Source of the DNA: Acinetobacter gyllenbergii CIP 110306 = MTCC 11365
GTDB lineage: Bacteria; Pseudomonadota; Gammaproteobacteria; Pseudomonadales; Moraxellaceae
Assembly: GCF_000413855.1 (NCBI RefSeq)
Contig: NZ_ATGG01000027.1
Location: forward strand, 1-64,000
Direction: 5' to 3'
Length of the DNA stretch: 64,000 bases
Positions 45,440 to 56,423 of this stretch are shown here, one piece after another (position 1 is the first letter of the stretch; each line of letters opens with the position of its first letter). The notes beneath the pieces were generated by a model, which saw only the letters and a list, made by a program, of their open reading frames with translations, had not been told where the DNA came from and made no database searches. The translations under genes and the position numbers were made by a program.

Positions 45440-48400
45440 ATGCCAAAACTGTGGATACTTGGTTTTGTCGTTTTCTGCCTTTTTTGCAGTACTGTGCGGG
45501 CAGAGTCCCCAAAGCTGATGAAAGTTTTCAGCCGAGAAGCACCCATCCAGCTTGAATTTGAATTAAGTGATAAGGACTGGCGTTGGTTAGGAAAAAAACA
45601 AGAAATAAAAGTAGCGGTCTATGCCCCTAAACATCCACCTTTTGCCTTGTTATTAGAACCTGATATTTTTGAAGGAATTGCTGCTGATTATACGTTGCTG
45701 ATTGCCCACTCCTTGGGGTTACGCGTTCAGGTTCTACGTTATCCTGATCGGGCGGCTGCAATTGAAGGATTGGATCAGGGGCAGGTCGATATGTTGATTG
45801 ACTATGCCAATGATATAACGGATGAAACTGATTTTAAGGCGAGTATTCCTTTTACACCTGACGCTATTGCATTGGTTGGTCGAGAAGAAGTTTTAACAGC
45901 GGATTTAAAAAAACCTCAGAATATAAGAATTGCTTTGCTGAATGATTCTTTGTCTGATGAATGGGTGGCAAAATATTATCCTCAGGCGAAGACGGTACGC
46001 TATGCTTCACCTGCAAATGCATTATCTTCAGTGGCTTTTGGGAATAATGATTATTTCATTGGTAGCTTTGCTACGGTGAGTTACCTGATTGAGCGCAATT
46101 ACGATAATTTGTTATCAGTCGCTAAAATCTTGTCAACAGAAGAAACGGGCCCACATTTTTTATTTCGAACCGATGAGACGGTTTTACCGCATACAGTCAA
46201 TACGGTTTTGGCGGCTATTCCGACAGCACAGCGCAAAGCGATTTCACACCAATGGAGCTCTGGATCTGATTTATGGCAATTCCAATCACGCTTGGCATTA
46301 ACTGAGCGAGAGCAGCGTTGGTTAGATCAGCATCGTGAAGTACGAGTGGTTGTAAATCCACTCTATGCACCATTTACAATGCTTGATGCAAATGGACAGT
46401 TTTATGGAATTAGTGCCGATGTCCTACGTTTAATTCACTTACGCACAGGCTTACATTTTAAGGCGGTTGAAGCTGATAACGTTGCAGAGATGTTTCAGAA
46501 GGTGAGCCAAAATGAAGGCGATCTGATTGCTGCGATGAGTTACAGTGATGAGCGAGATCAGCATCTCATCTTTACTCGTCCTTACATTCAGCCTCCTTTT
46601 GTCTTGATTGTCCAAAATAGCACGACAGCACCGAAGGGATTATCGGAGGTGAAGAGTTTGGCAATTACGTCAGGTAATGCTTTGTGGGATTGGATAAAAA
46701 CAGAATATCCGCAGATCAAATTGGTAAAAGCTGAGAATGCCAGCTTGGCAATGCAGTGGGTTAAAGAAAAAAAAGTAGATGGCGCTGTACATAATCTGAT
46801 TGGTGCCAATTATATGATTGATCGTTATTTCCGTCATGAACTTAAGATTGCCACTCGAATAGGGGATAACCTTTCACATATATCCTTTGCTGTACAACGG
46901 GATGAGCCTGAACTTTATAGTATTCTCAATAAGGCTTTAGCGGATATCTCTCCTCGAGATATTTCGTTGATCGCATACAAGTGGCAAGGAGCACCTACAG
47001 TTAAATTGAATACATGGACCGTATATCGTCGGGAGTTTTATTGGCTGGCAGGGATCTTTGTTGCTTTAGTTCTAATTTCGTTAAGTTGGAATTACTACTT
47101 ACGACAAAAAATGAGTACCCGAAAAAAAGCACAATTGAAGTTAAAGGAACAGGTCGAGTTTAGAGAAACATTATTTAATAGTATGCTGGTTCCAGTTTAT
47201 GTGGTTGATCGAGAAGGAAATATTCTAAGTCGCAATCAGGCTTGGGAGGATTTTTTTAAATTCGACCAGAAGCATTTAGACAAATTGGCACTGACTTCAT
47301 CTTTACACCCGCTTGCGATTGTATATTCGACCCTAAAAGAGATGCTTAATGATCCGTATGGATCACCGTTATTAAGACATCGTTATACCATTAAGAATGG
47401 TGATGAGATGAGTGTAATCATCCATCAGGCAGTTCCATACATGGGGATAAATGGAGAAATTGTTGGGTTTATCTGTAGTTGGCAGGATATTACTGAGCAT
47501 GAGGCACTTTTACTCGAACTGTCGTCTGCACGAGAAAGGGCGGAACAGGCAAGTCGGGCTAAGAGTACATTTTTGGCGACAATGAGCCATGAGATCCGTA
47601 CGCCAATCAGTGCCATTATTGGTTTACTTGAACTGACAGTGACCAATAAAACGTTTAGCAAAAATGATATGGAAGCCGTACAAGTCGCCTATGAGTCAGC
47701 CAAATCGCTTATGGATTTAATTGGTGAAATTTTGGATATGGCTAAAATTGAGTCAGGAGAACTTGAATTAGCACCTAAATGGACTGATTTTGATGAATTA
47801 GTACAACCTATCGTTCGCGTATTTGAAGGATTAGCAAGACAAAAGAATCTAACCCTATCTAGTCATATTGATGTTCGGCATCCAGATGAAATATTTATTG
47901 ATCCGATGCGTTTGCATCAAGTGCTTTCTAATTTAATTAGCAATGCGATCAAATTTACCGAGCACGGTTCGATTGAGATCGGGATGAAATGCTTACGTAA
48001 GAAAGATCAGCATATGATTTTGGAGTTGGTTGTTTCCGACACGGGTGTCGGGATTGCAGAAGAAGATCAAGGACAAATATTTACGCCTTATAAACAATCT
48101 GATGCTGGGAAAATGCAAGTGGGTACAGGGTTGGGGCTGGCAATATGCATGCAACTGGTCAAAATGATGGGTGGCGTCATCACGCTACACAGCGAACAAG
48201 GAAAAGGAACGCATATTACCGTGCATCTTCCAGTTGAACACCGCCAATTTCAACCTGCACCCGTTGAGAGTATTACAGCGGTCGCAGATCGTATGCAACC
48301 GTTGAGTATTCTTGCTGTAGATGACCATCCCGCTAATCGATTATTACTCAAATCTCAGCTCACACGCTTAGGGCATTTTGTGATGGAGGCTGAGAATGGA

Positions 48401-49051
48401 GAACAAGCTTTACAGTTATGGCGTAAACATAATTTTGATTTAGTGATTACTGATTGCAATATGCCAGTTATGGATGGAATGACTTTGACACATTTGTTGC
48501 GTCAGGAGGCAAACAGGCCCGTGACAATCTTTGGGCTCACCGCAAATGCTCAAGCCGAAGAGCGTGCACGTTATTTGGCAGCGGGGATGGACGATTGTCT
48601 GTTTAAACCCTTGCAGCTCTCTCAATTAGAAGCACTTTTAAATAAAGTATTTCGGCATGTTGTTCAACATAAACCAGCGCCGAAGCAATTAGCGAGTCTG
48701 GTTGATTTAAGTGTTTTACGTCAGTTAGTGAATGATAATACTGTGTTGTTGCAACAGTTGTTGCTGATGACACGCAATGAAAATATCAAAGATATGCAAC
48801 AGGCTCGTTTACTCCTCGAGAAGCAAGATAATACTGGTTTAGCTCGATGTTTCCATCGTATGGCTGGCGCGGCACAGGTTTTAGGTGCATCAGATGTTGA
48901 GCAACATTGTCGTGAACTGGAAAGTTATGCTGAAAATACCTCAGATTTTGAATTGCTTTATCAAAGATCTAGCTCAGTGTTAGAGCTTATCATGCAGCTC
49001 AACAATGCAATAGATGATTTTCTTGCCAAAGAAAAAACGATTGACGGTTGA
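45440..49051 (+). CDS. BvgS/EvgS-type hybrid sensor histidine kinase
   Basis: A 1203-aa inner-membrane sensor. Signal peptide to about residue 21; two periplasmic Venus-flytrap (SBP_bac_3) domains, about 45-270 and 285-525, with [20 protein letters not shown] and [20 protein letters not shown] as their first strands; one helix near 533-552; a PAS domain to about 690; HisKA with His about 717 in [19 protein letters not shown]; HATPase with [13 protein letters not shown] and [12 protein letters not shown]; receiver with Asp about 1004 in [10 protein letters not shown]; and an HPt with His about 1137 in [12 protein letters not shown]. All phosphorelay residues are present. Ligand unknown. Confidence 0.95.
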   Translation: MPKLWILGFVVFCLFCSTVRAESPKLMKVFSREAPIQLEFELSDKDWRWLGKKQEIKVAVYAPKHPPFALLLEPDIFEGIAADYTLLIAHSLGLRVQVLRYPDRAAAIEGLDQGQVDMLIDYANDITDETDFKASIPFTPDAIALVGREEVLTADLKKPQNIRIALLNDSLSDEWVAKYYPQAKTVRYASPANALSSVAFGNNDYFIGSFATVSYLIERNYDNLLSVAKILSTEETGPHFLFRTDETVLPHTVNTVLAAIPTAQRKAISHQWSSGSDLWQFQSRLALTEREQRWLDQHREVRVVVNPLYAPFTMLDANGQFYGISADVLRLIHLRTGLHFKAVEADNVAEMFQKVSQNEGDLIAAMSYSDERDQHLIFTRPYIQPPFVLIVQNSTTAPKGLSEVKSLAITSGNALWDWIKTEYPQIKLVKAENASLAMQWVKEKKVDGAVHNLIGANYMIDRYFRHELKIATRIGDNLSHISFAVQRDEPELYSILNKALADISPRDISLIAYKWQGAPTVKLNTWTVYRREFYWLAGIFVALVLISLSWNYYLRQKMSTRKKAQLKLKEQVEFRETLFNSMLVPVYVVDREGNILSRNQAWEDFFKFDQKHLDKLALTSSLHPLAIVYSTLKEMLNDPYGSPLLRHRYTIKNGDEMSVIIHQAVPYMGINGEIVGFICSWQDITEHEALLLELSSARERAEQASRAKSTFLATMSHEIRTPISAIIGLLELTVTNKTFSKNDMEAVQVAYESAKSLMDLIGEILDMAKIESGELELAPKWTDFDELVQPIVRVFEGLARQKNLTLSSHIDVRHPDEIFIDPMRLHQVLSNLISNAIKFTEHGSIEIGMKCLRKKDQHMILELVVSDTGVGIAEEDQGQIFTPYKQSDAGKMQVGTGLGLAICMQLVKMMGGVITLHSEQGKGTHITVHLPVEHRQFQPAPVESITAVADRMQPLSILAVDDHPANRLLLKSQLTRLGHFVMEAENGEQALQLWRKHNFDLVITDCNMPVMDGMTLTHLLRQEANRPVTIFGLTANAQAEERARYLAAGMDDCLFKPLQLSQLEALLNKVFRHVVQHKPAPKQLASLVDLSVLRQLVNDNTVLLQQLLLMTRNENIKDMQQARLLLEKQDNTGLARCFHRMAGAAQVLGASDVEQHCRELESYAENTSDFELLYQRSSSVLELIMQLNNAIDDFLAKEKTIDG

Positions 49052-49125
49052 TTTAAATGTTGATTTAGCTATGCAGCTGAATTGATTCACACAGTGTATC
49101 TATGAGAAATCAATAGAGAACGTAG

Positions 49126-49392
49126 TTAATGATAGGTGAGGAACATAACTGCTAGATTTTTATCTTCGTCTAAATATTTTAGTTGTGAATCAGATAAAAC
49201 CTGAGACTCAGACACGGTTTTGTCTGTTCTTGAACAGTCTAATTGTATTTTGTGATTTATTTGCGACACCTGACAATGAGATTCCTCGATAATTGCACCA
49301 TAAAAATAAATATCCCCTGTAGAGCTTGCAAAGATAAATGACGTCATCAAAAAATATAAGATTAAGCTAAGGGCGAGTGCTATTCTGGGCAT
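49126..49392 (-). CDS. Small secreted fimbrial-like protein
   Basis: An 88-aa protein with a clear signal peptide (ALALSLILYFLMTSFIFASS) and a mature part that begins STGDIYFYGAIIEESHCQVS, resembling the first strand and first Cys of type 1 fimbrial subunits; a second Cys lies in IQLDCSRT. It is far shorter than a pilin (about 160-180 aa) and has no usher or chaperone gene nearby. Either a small periplasmic protein of its own family or a shortened pilin-like one. Convergent with the kinase gene, 74 bp apart. Confidence 0.6.
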   Translation of the reverse strand: MPRIALALSLILYFLMTSFIFASSTGDIYFYGAIIEESHCQVSQINHKIQLDCSRTDKTVSESQVLSDSQLKYLDEDKNLAVMFLTYH

Positions 49393-49820
49393 AATAAGAC
49401 TTCCAAATAATAACCCAATGAGTTAATCACTGAATGGATTATGGCTTTTAATTTTGGAGTGCATGGTAGTAGAAAAGGGGTATTTTCTTTATCGGAAGTA
49501 GATAATTAACTTGTCAGATTTGGGTCTTTATTTTGAATCTAAGCAGTAATTATTTGTAGGGGATGGATGACAGATTAAAATTAAAAAAATGATCATTCTA
49601 ATTGTTGATGATTATTTTCGTTTGTAGTCACTTCCCTACATGGAAATCATTGTTGCATTACATCATTTATATCGCTTGATGATATATCCCTTTGTTTGAC
49701 CTATACATAATATTGCTCAAAGCGGTGTGGGGTAGACGTGATCTAAAAATCGAGTCTATTGCTTTGGGTCGCACATTAGCGCCGTTTAGAAATTCATAGT
49801 CAAAATTTCGAGATGCAATA
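49393..49820. other. 430-bp intergenic region
   Basis: Divergent region between the small secreted protein and the 94-aa protein. AT-rich; no RNA fold, repeat or coding frame recognised. Confidence 0.35.
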
Positions 49821-50105
49821 ATGGAAAAGTGGGTTTGTAAAGAATGTGGTTTATATCAAAAAGTGAACCCCAAAATGGTTAAGGCTGGGCAACGGGTTTA
49901 TTTTTATAAAAATAAAAACCATATCAATCGTTTTTTTGAACAAGTGGAGCACAATGTAATTAAAGGCGTTGTTTTAAGTCGGCGTGGAAATTTTTTTACA
50001 GTTTTAGGGAACGGACAAATATTTAAAGTATTAAAAATCGATGTTTATCCCGAGTGTGCCCCAATGCATTTTATTTATAATATGTTTGGTACTTGTGAGT
50101 GTTGA
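49821..50105 (+). CDS. 94-aa hypothetical protein with N-terminal zinc-ribbon-like Cys pair
   Basis: The protein starts MEKWVCKECGLYQKVNPKMV and ends IYNMFGTCEC: a CxxC at residues 6-9 and a CxC at the end could bind zinc together. The middle (VIKGVVLSRRGNFFTVLGNG) looks like a small beta-barrel. No family recognised; probably a genus-level protein. A 13-bp inverted repeat lies after it at 50173-50207. Confidence 0.6.
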   Translation: MEKWVCKECGLYQKVNPKMVKAGQRVYFYKNKNHINRFFEQVEHNVIKGVVLSRRGNFFTVLGNGQIFKVLKIDVYPECAPMHFIYNMFGTCEC

Positions 50106-50172
50106 TTTGGATTGTATATAAGGAAATTAAAAATATATTGATGCTTATTGATCTCAGCAGAAGTGCAAATAG

Positions 50173-50207
50173 TCCTCATTTCTACAGTATATATATGTAG
50201 AAATGAG
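50173..50207. terminator. Inverted repeat between convergent genes
   Basis: CCTCATTTCTACA (50173-50185) and its complement (50195-50207) around GTATATATA. No T run on the plus strand; could be a terminator for the MFS gene on the minus strand. Confidence 0.55.
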
Positions 50208-50216
50208 GGGGAATCT

Positions 50217-51410
50217 TTAAGTGGTAGACATCTGGTTTTTCTTCGTCAAAAAATAGTCGAAGCAACTAAACAACATACAAGCAAAGACCAGACTGATTCC
50301 CGCTAAACAAGTCATACTCCAACCACCATGATTCCAAGCAAAAATACCAAGAGCTGAACCACAAGCACCACCAGTAAAGTAGGCGGTCATATAAATGGCA
50401 TTGATACGAGACTTCGCATCAGGACGTAAACGGAAAATCACACTCTGATTGCTGGTATGCACTAAGGCCAATGCCAACTGAATCAAGGCAAAGCCGAGAA
50501 TATAACTGAATAAAAATGTTTGTCCAAAATAGAAGCAGATCCAACTCAGAATAAATAAGCCACAACCTATCCAAGTCAATTGGCTGGTATAGCCCTGATC
50601 TGCATATTTACCGATATATTGTGTAGATAGCGCACCAAAGATCCCGACCAAAGGCACCATACCAATTAAAAGATCCTGAAGTTGGTGTGCTGAGGTCAAC
50701 AGTAGCGCAATTGTTGAATACAAAATACTGACCGCAGCGAAAGCAAAACCACCTGCAAGCGCGCGTAAGACTAAGCGTTTCTCTTGTTTGAGCAATTGCG
50801 CCATCGAGACAAATACTTGGCCATAATTCATTTTCATGCGCATGGCATAAGGTAAGCGGCTTTTCAATGCATAGGCCAAGACCAGCATGAGCACGCCACT
50901 GACCACATAAATGACTTTCCAATGGAATAGATTAGAAAACAAGCCTGCAAGACTGGTGGAAAGTAAAATACCCACCAGTAATCCGCTCATCAAGAAACCA
51001 ATGACCTCCCCCGTCTTTTCGGGTTTCACCGTCATGGTGGCAAGCGGAATTAATACCTGCGCTGCCACAGAGAATAGTCCTGCCATGACGGTACCGAGCC
51101 AAAGCATGGGTAGGTTGACCGAGAAAGCACTAATAAATAAACCTACAGCACAAAATACCATGAGCAAAGGAATGAATTTGGTTTTGTTTACCACATCGCC
51201 CATTGGGACAATAAACAGCAGGCCAAGGGCATAAGAGACTTGCGCAAAAGTTACCGTAAACGCCGCTTGACCTTCGGTCACTGCAAAATACTGCTGAATC
51301 GAGTGAATCAAAGGCTGACTATAATAGTTGGCACCCGCACATAAACCACATGCTGCAGCCATAAACCAAAGTAAGGTTTTATTTTGACTAATATCTTGAG
51401 GGGCAGACAT
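50217..51410 (-). CDS. MFS transporter
   Basis: A 397-aa permease with 12 helices. Motifs: WFMAAACGLCAGANYYSQPL (helix 1), MGDVVNKTKFIPLLM (loop 2-3) and the helix-5 segment LIPLATMTVKPEKTGEVIGF. It belongs to the DHA1-like MFS_1 group related to sugar or drug exporters; substrate unknown. ATG 51410 (MSAPQDISQN) is preferred over 51461, which would overlap the RidA-like gene. It follows that gene by 19 bp in one operon. Confidence 0.88.
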   Translation of the reverse strand: MSAPQDISQNKTLLWFMAAACGLCAGANYYSQPLIHSIQQYFAVTEGQAAFTVTFAQVSYALGLLFIVPMGDVVNKTKFIPLLMVFCAVGLFISAFSVNLPMLWLGTVMAGLFSVAAQVLIPLATMTVKPEKTGEVIGFLMSGLLVGILLSTSLAGLFSNLFHWKVIYVVSGVLMLVLAYALKSRLPYAMRMKMNYGQVFVSMAQLLKQEKRLVLRALAGGFAFAAVSILYSTIALLLTSAHQLQDLLIGMVPLVGIFGALSTQYIGKYADQGYTSQLTWIGCGLFILSWICFYFGQTFLFSYILGFALIQLALALVHTSNQSVIFRLRPDAKSRINAIYMTAYFTGGACGSALGIFAWNHGGWSMTCLAGISLVFACMLFSCFDYFLTKKNQMSTT

Positions 51411-51429
51411 AATTTTCTCTATTACTGGT

Positions 51430-51837
51430 TTATGCGGTATAGGCGGTTGCTTCAACTTCAATTTGCATCCCTGTTAATGCCAAGTGTGATACAGGAATAA
51501 GGGTACAGACAGGAAAGGCATGCTGCGGCCATAAATGTTGTATGGTTTGAGCCAAGATGTGAAGTTTCTCCGCATTATGATCAACCACCAGTATCCGTAA
51601 AACGGCAATGTCTGATAGCTGTGCTTGGGCTGAAGTTAAAGCGTGTTGAATATTATAGAAGACTTGTTGTACCTGTTGGTCAAAATCTTTAGAGAGCTCA
51701 CCATTTTTATTTTCACCCCCCTGACCTGCAATATGAATGATCCGCATATTGGGTGGAACAATGCTCACATGACTATAGCCATTACTGCGTGGATCATAAA
51801 GTTCACTGGGATTGATCATTTTAAAGGTCGGTTTCAT
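51430..51837 (-). CDS. RidA/YjgF-family protein
   Basis: A 135-aa Rid-family protein: RIIHIAGQGGENKNGELSKD, QQVQQVFYNIQHALTSAQAQ and FPVCTLIPVSHLALTGMQIE-type ends follow the family. The arginine that defines imine-deaminating RidA (usually R105 in a PARxxV context) is not visible; the aligned stretch reads FPVCTLIPV, so this is likely a Rid subgroup without that activity. Co-operonic with the MFS permease. Confidence 0.85.
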   Translation of the reverse strand: MKPTFKMINPSELYDPRSNGYSHVSIVPPNMRIIHIAGQGGENKNGELSKDFDQQVQQVFYNIQHALTSAQAQLSDIAVLRILVVDHNAEKLHILAQTIQHLWPQHAFPVCTLIPVSHLALTGMQIEVEATAYTA

Positions 51838-52703
51838 CGTGACAGATCACATTGAAGGTGGAGATGCCTCAGTATCAAAGCTCAATCTAACTTGAGGTCA
51901 AGAATATTTTGAACTTAAAGCCAGCAGAAGTCAGAATAAATGAGCGATTTCTGCGGATTTGGTTTTTTTAAAAATTAAATTGAAGCGATGAATTGAGTGG
52001 GTGTCTAATATTTGCACCAATATTGTGCAATAAAGCGGCTTTTGCTAGACAAAACCATACAAATATCACTTGAAAAAATGCCTATTTAAGTTTTTTTCAT
52101 TCTTTTAAATTTTTCTGAGCAACTTACTTCATTCAATTCAGATTTATTGATAAAGAGAAACCTCCCTTTATAAGCTCTCTTGACGGCTTGTTATAAATTG
52201 TTTGATAAAAACTCGCCGAAAAGACCAATATAAAGTGAAGAGAAGCCAATCCCTCGCCACAACTGCATGATTATGATGCCGATTCAACCAATACATCGGT
52301 AGAGCGTCAAAGAAATAACCAATGTCGATGAAAATGGATTTGGTTAAACGCTCCTGATGATCAGGATGAGAAGTAGAGATGTTGAATAGATACCGCTGTG
52401 ATCGTCCAAATCAGGAAGGGCACAGTATAGAAATGAACCGATTCAGTGCGTAAGCGGTCAGATTTGTATATGAAGAAGAGATGAAAGATCTGCCTTGTTC
52501 GATCAAAAGGCAAACCTGCGGATCATACAAGCTCTAAATATAAATGTGAATCATCAGTTCAAAATATAGGTATTTATTAAATAAATATTGGGTGGAAATT
52601 TAAAAAAGTTCCATTAGAATCCAAATTTCTACAAAGAATACTCCTGGGGGAAACATTGCTATTTGCGATGTTTACTTAAGAAAAACTAGCTTGAGGAACG
52701 CTC
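51838..52703. other. 865-bp leader region upstream of pntAA
   Basis: No coding frame. It includes CCTGATGATCAGG near 52354 and ATATTTGCACCAATATTGTG-like words near 52007. It should hold the pnt promoter; no specific riboswitch or sRNA fold was recognised. Confidence 0.4.
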
Positions 52704-53831
52704 ATGCAGATCGGAATCCCAACCGAAACTATCCTCGGTGAAAGTCGCGTAGCGGCAACACCAGAGACAGTTAAGAAGTTGATTAACGCAGGTCATAGTA
52801 TTGTCATTCAACGTGGTGCTGGTGTTAAAGCTGCGTACATTGACAGTGCTTATGAACAAGTTGGCGCAACCATTACGGACGATGCTTATACAGGCAGCCA
52901 AATTATTTTGAAGGTACGTGCCCCTAAAGGCGATGAAATTCAAAAGCTTGCGGCAAATACGACTGTAATTGCAATGTTTGACCCTTACCGCAATCCAGAA
53001 TTAGACCAGTTTGCAACTCAGCAAGTGTCTGCTTTTGCGTTGGAATTACTGCCACGTACGCTATCACGCGCACAAAACATGGACGTACTTTCTTCTCAAG
53101 CAAACTTGGCGGGTTATAAGTCTGTATTGTTAGCTGCGGCTGAATATCAACGTATGTTCCCAATGTTAATGACGGCTGCAGGTACTGTGAAACCTGCGCG
53201 TGTTGTGATTATGGGTGTTGGTGTTGCGGGTCTTCAAGCGATTGCGACTGCAAAACGTTTGGGTGCAGTGGTTGAAGCAACTGACTTACGTCCAACAGCT
53301 AAAGAGCAGGTTGAGTCTTTAGGCGGTAAATGGCTTGATGTGCCAATGTCCGATGAAGAAAAACAACGTGCTGCTGAAGCTGCGAAAAGCGGCTATGGTT
53401 GGCAGCCGGGTGAGCAATACATTAAAGATCAAGCTGCGATTGTAGATAAAGCGGTATCAAATGCTGACATCGTAATCACCACTGCATTGATTCCAGGTCG
53501 TAATGCTCCACGTTTAATTAAAGCTGAAACCGTTGCCAAAATGAAACCGGGTTCTGTCATTTTAGATATGGCAGTTGAAACGGGCGGTAACGTTGAAGGT
53601 TCTAAAGAAGGCGAAACAGTCACAACTGAAAATGGCGTGAAGATTTTGGGTATTCCAAATATTCCAGGCACAGTTGCAACTGAAGCATCTGCATTGTATG
53701 CACGTAACGTTTTTAACTTCCTTGAGACATTATTCGACAAAGATAAAGCTTTTGCGATCAATCAAGAAGAAGAAATCCAAAAAGCGTTACTTGTGACACA
53801 TGGCGGTCAAGTACTGCTCAAGCGCGGTTAA
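52704..53831 (+). CDS. pntAA: NAD(P) transhydrogenase subunit alpha part 1
   Basis: A 375-aa soluble NAD(H)-binding domain I of the proton-translocating transhydrogenase. Start MQIGIPTETILGESRVAATP is typical. The NAD site is VIMGVGVAGLQAIATAKRLG, with RPTAKEQVESLGGKWLDV and the mobile loop VETGGNVEGSKEGETVTTEN region. Split alpha (PntAA plus PntAB) is normal for Acinetobacter. ATG is preceded by GAGGAACGCTC. Confidence 0.96.
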   Translation: MQIGIPTETILGESRVAATPETVKKLINAGHSIVIQRGAGVKAAYIDSAYEQVGATITDDAYTGSQIILKVRAPKGDEIQKLAANTTVIAMFDPYRNPELDQFATQQVSAFALELLPRTLSRAQNMDVLSSQANLAGYKSVLLAAAEYQRMFPMLMTAAGTVKPARVVIMGVGVAGLQAIATAKRLGAVVEATDLRPTAKEQVESLGGKWLDVPMSDEEKQRAAEAAKSGYGWQPGEQYIKDQAAIVDKAVSNADIVITTALIPGRNAPRLIKAETVAKMKPGSVILDMAVETGGNVEGSKEGETVTTENGVKILGIPNIPGTVATEASALYARNVFNFLETLFDKDKAFAINQEEEIQKALLVTHGGQVLLKRG

Positions 53832-53843
53832 GGGAGAGTTCTC

Positions 53844-54167
53844 ATGGTTGAAACGATTACAATTTTCGTCCTTGCCATCTTCGTGGGTTATTACGTGGTT
53901 TGGGGTGTAACACCTGCGTTACATACACCACTTATGGCAGTAACCAATGCGTTGTCTTCAATTATTGTTGTTGGGGCAATGATCCAAACTGTGGGTATGC
54001 CAGTGATTGGATTAGATGCAAATGTTGCATTTCAAAGCGTAAACGTAGTCAGTGTCCTTGGTGCGATTGCTGTGTTCTTGGCAAGTATCAATATCTTTGG
54101 TGGCTTTGCTGTAACTGCGCGTATGCTTGAAATGTTCAAGCCAAAGCAAAAGAAAAAAGAGGGCTAA
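53844..54167 (+). CDS. pntAB: NAD(P) transhydrogenase subunit alpha part 2
   Basis: A 107-aa membrane piece with three to four helices ([20 protein letters not shown], then [15 protein letters not shown] and [20 protein letters not shown]) that builds half of the proton channel. It ends [10 protein letters not shown]. Twelve bases after pntAA and three before pntB; translation is coupled. Confidence 0.95.
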   Translation: MVETITIFVLAIFVGYYVVWGVTPALHTPLMAVTNALSSIIVVGAMIQTVGMPVIGLDANVAFQSVNVVSVLGAIAVFLASINIFGGFAVTARMLEMFKPKQKKKEG

Positions 54168-54170
54168 TCG

Positions 54171-55625
54171 ATGGAATTTATTCGAGACTATGCGGAATGG
54201 TTCTACCTGATCGGTGCCGTCCTTTTTATCTTAACCTTACGTGGTTTGTCAGGTCCTAAGACTGCGATTGCAGGTAACCGTTACGGTATGATCGCTATGG
54301 CGATTGCTGTAGCAACAACGTTCTTTGTTGCAGAACATCCTGTGGTTTGGATGATCGTTGGTGCAATGGTATTAGGTGGTATTGTTGGTATCGCTCGTGC
54401 GAGAACAGTTCCAATGACGCAAATGCCTGAAACAGTTGCATTGATGCACTCATTGGTCGGTTTGGCTGCGGTATTAATTGCAATTGCTGCAATTTTGCAT
54501 AACAACCAATTGACGGCATTATTTGCTGAAAATGAAGCTGCTTTAACTGCTGCTGGCGTACAACATGCTCATATGAGTAAGGTTCATTTATTTGAATTGT
54601 TTGTTGGCTGCTTCGTGGGTGCGATCACATTTACTGCATCTGTATTTGCTTACGGTAAATTAGCTGCGAAGAAATGGGCAAAAACCATTTCTGGTGCATG
54701 GGTTAAACCTGTTCAAGCGCTTATCTTTATTGCAATGCTTGCAGCAGGCATCATGTTCTTCTTAACGAATAATATGACTGCATTCTGGGCAATGACAGCA
54801 CTTGCACTTGCATTTGGCTGGGTATGGATTGCACCAGTCGGTGGTGGTGATATGCCAGTTGTGGTATCACTTTTGAACTCATTCTCTGGTTGGGCTGCGG
54901 CAGGTATTGGTTTCACACTTGAAAACAATATGTTGATCGTTGCAGGTTCGCTTGTAGGTTCTTCTGGTGCGATTCTTTCTTACATCATGTGTAAGGCGAT
55001 GAACCGTTCAATCATCAACGTTTTGTTTGGTGGTGCAATGGGTGGTGCAGCAGTTGCATCGGCAGATAAGGGTGAGCAAGTTCAACGTAACCATCGTTCT
55101 GGTTCAGCAGATGACGCAGGCTTCCTGATGTCAAATGCAGACAGCGTTGTGATTGTACCAGGTTATGGTATGGCGCAAGGTCGTGCACAGAATGCGGTGA
55201 AAGAATTGTGTGAAATCTTGAAAGAGCAGGGCGTAAAAGTTCGCTTCGCAATTCACCCAGTTGCTGGTCGTATGCCTGGTCACATGAACGTATTGTTAGC
55301 AGAAGCAGATGTTGCCTATGAAGACATCTTGGAAATGGATGAGATTAACTCAGATTTCCCTGCAACAGATGTGGTACTGGTGATTGGTGCAAACGACGTG
55401 GTTAACCCTGCGGCGAAAGATGATCCGACCTCACCGATTTATGGTATGCCGATTCTTGAAGCGCATAAAGCACGTACCATCATGGTGATCAAACGTTCTA
55501 TGGCAACAGGTTATGCTGGCTTAGACAATGACTTGTTCTACAATGAAAAAACCATGATGATCTTCGGTGATGCCAAGAAAGTTGTGGAAGATATGACCAA
55601 AGCAATCAATGGTGGTGGTCACTAA
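54171..55625 (+). CDS. pntB: NAD(P) transhydrogenase subunit beta
   Basis: A 484-aa beta subunit: nine or so helices (residues about 1-280) then the NADPH-binding domain III with VVIVPGYGMAQGRAQNAVKE, HPVAGRMPGHMNVLLAEADV, LVIGANDVVNPAAKDDPTSP and RSMATGYAGLDNDLFYNEKT. The enzyme uses proton motive force to make NADPH. The last 27 bases and terminator are duplicated downstream at 56424-56498. Confidence 0.97.
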   Translation: MEFIRDYAEWFYLIGAVLFILTLRGLSGPKTAIAGNRYGMIAMAIAVATTFFVAEHPVVWMIVGAMVLGGIVGIARARTVPMTQMPETVALMHSLVGLAAVLIAIAAILHNNQLTALFAENEAALTAAGVQHAHMSKVHLFELFVGCFVGAITFTASVFAYGKLAAKKWAKTISGAWVKPVQALIFIAMLAAGIMFFLTNNMTAFWAMTALALAFGWVWIAPVGGGDMPVVVSLLNSFSGWAAAGIGFTLENNMLIVAGSLVGSSGAILSYIMCKAMNRSIINVLFGGAMGGAAVASADKGEQVQRNHRSGSADDAGFLMSNADSVVIVPGYGMAQGRAQNAVKELCEILKEQGVKVRFAIHPVAGRMPGHMNVLLAEADVAYEDILEMDEINSDFPATDVVLVIGANDVVNPAAKDDPTSPIYGMPILEAHKARTIMVIKRSMATGYAGLDNDLFYNEKTMMIFGDAKKVVEDMTKAINGGGH

Positions 55626-55673
55626 ACTGACCTCAATCAAGATTGTAAAAGCCACCCTCGGGTGGCTTTTTTA
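55599..55673 (+). repeat. pntB 3'-end repeat, copy 1
   Basis: Bases 55599-55625 are identical to 56424-56450 (27 bp, including the pntB stop). After a diverged 17-bp stretch, 31 bases from GATTG through the terminator are identical too. Together the copies bracket the orphan gene at 55842. Confidence 0.95.
55647..55672 (+). terminator. Intrinsic terminator of the pnt operon
   Basis: AAAAGCCACC (55647-55656) pairs with GGTGGCTTTT (55661-55670), loop CTCG, ending in six T. Confidence 0.93.
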
Positions 55674-55841
55674 TAAAGATATTATGTTGTCGTAACGTTG
55701 AATTTATCTAAGAATAAAGTGATGCGATTACTCTGAATTGATTTAGGTTAATAGGGGTAAGATTTTTATTGCTTGAAAAAATAAAAATAACTTATAGACT
55801 AAAAATACTGATAATAATGCACTCATGCATATCTTTGCATC

Positions 55842-56417
55842 ATGATTGAAGTCACAGTTCAAGAAGCACACGAAGATTATCCAATAAAAAAGATTATATT
55901 GAATGATTTAGATGTTGGTATGGAACGATCTATTTGGGTGTCTTCCAAAATTACCTGCTTAGATAAAGATAATAATTTTATCTATGAAGAAATAAGCATA
56001 ATTAATCGTTTAAATCGAGTTATCACCACCTCTCTCTACGCTGGAGAAAAATATAACTTAGTGGCTTATACTGAGCAGTATTCAGGTCGAGAAGTAAAGA
56101 ATAGCGTTGGTTCCACCGTGGATCATTATATTTTAATCAATAATCAATTTGTATTGATGGCTAGAGATGTAGATGAATATGATCTAAAGGGCGGTAGAAC
56201 CAATCATTTCGACAGAAATGGAAACTTGTATTTTTATCGAATTGCTAATTTTGATCTACCCCCTCCTGAATCCCATAAAGAGTACGACAAAGACGATAAA
56301 GAGTTGGGATATTGGAATTTGCATTTTATGGAGCATGAAGATATTTATAGAACTACAGGTAGTGTAACTCGTGAGTTAGAACAGGCTGTAATTGAAAAAT
56401 ATAGAATTAATGATTAA
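55842..56417 (+). CDS. Orphan 191-aa protein inside the pntB repeat cassette
   Basis: A soluble acidic protein without signal or membrane segment. N-terminus VQEAHEDYPIKKIILNDLDV and centre SGREVKNSVGSTVDHYILIN suggest a beta-rich fold; the end is helical and charged (VTRELEQAVIEKYRIND). No family recognised. DNA is more AT-rich than the pnt genes before it. Seven bases after the stop the second pntB-end repeat begins. Insertion as a unit is likely; immunity-protein-like or defence roles are only guesses. Confidence 0.65.
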   Translation: MIEVTVQEAHEDYPIKKIILNDLDVGMERSIWVSSKITCLDKDNNFIYEEISIINRLNRVITTSLYAGEKYNLVAYTEQYSGREVKNSVGSTVDHYILINNQFVLMARDVDEYDLKGGRTNHFDRNGNLYFYRIANFDLPPPESHKEYDKDDKELGYWNLHFMEHEDIYRTTGSVTRELEQAVIEKYRIND

Positions 56418-56423
56418 AACTCT

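Noticed and set aside
51838..52703. Possible tRNA or riboswitch in the long pnt upstream region
   Set aside because: Short palindromes only; no cloverleaf, no terminator or anti-terminator pair could be drawn.
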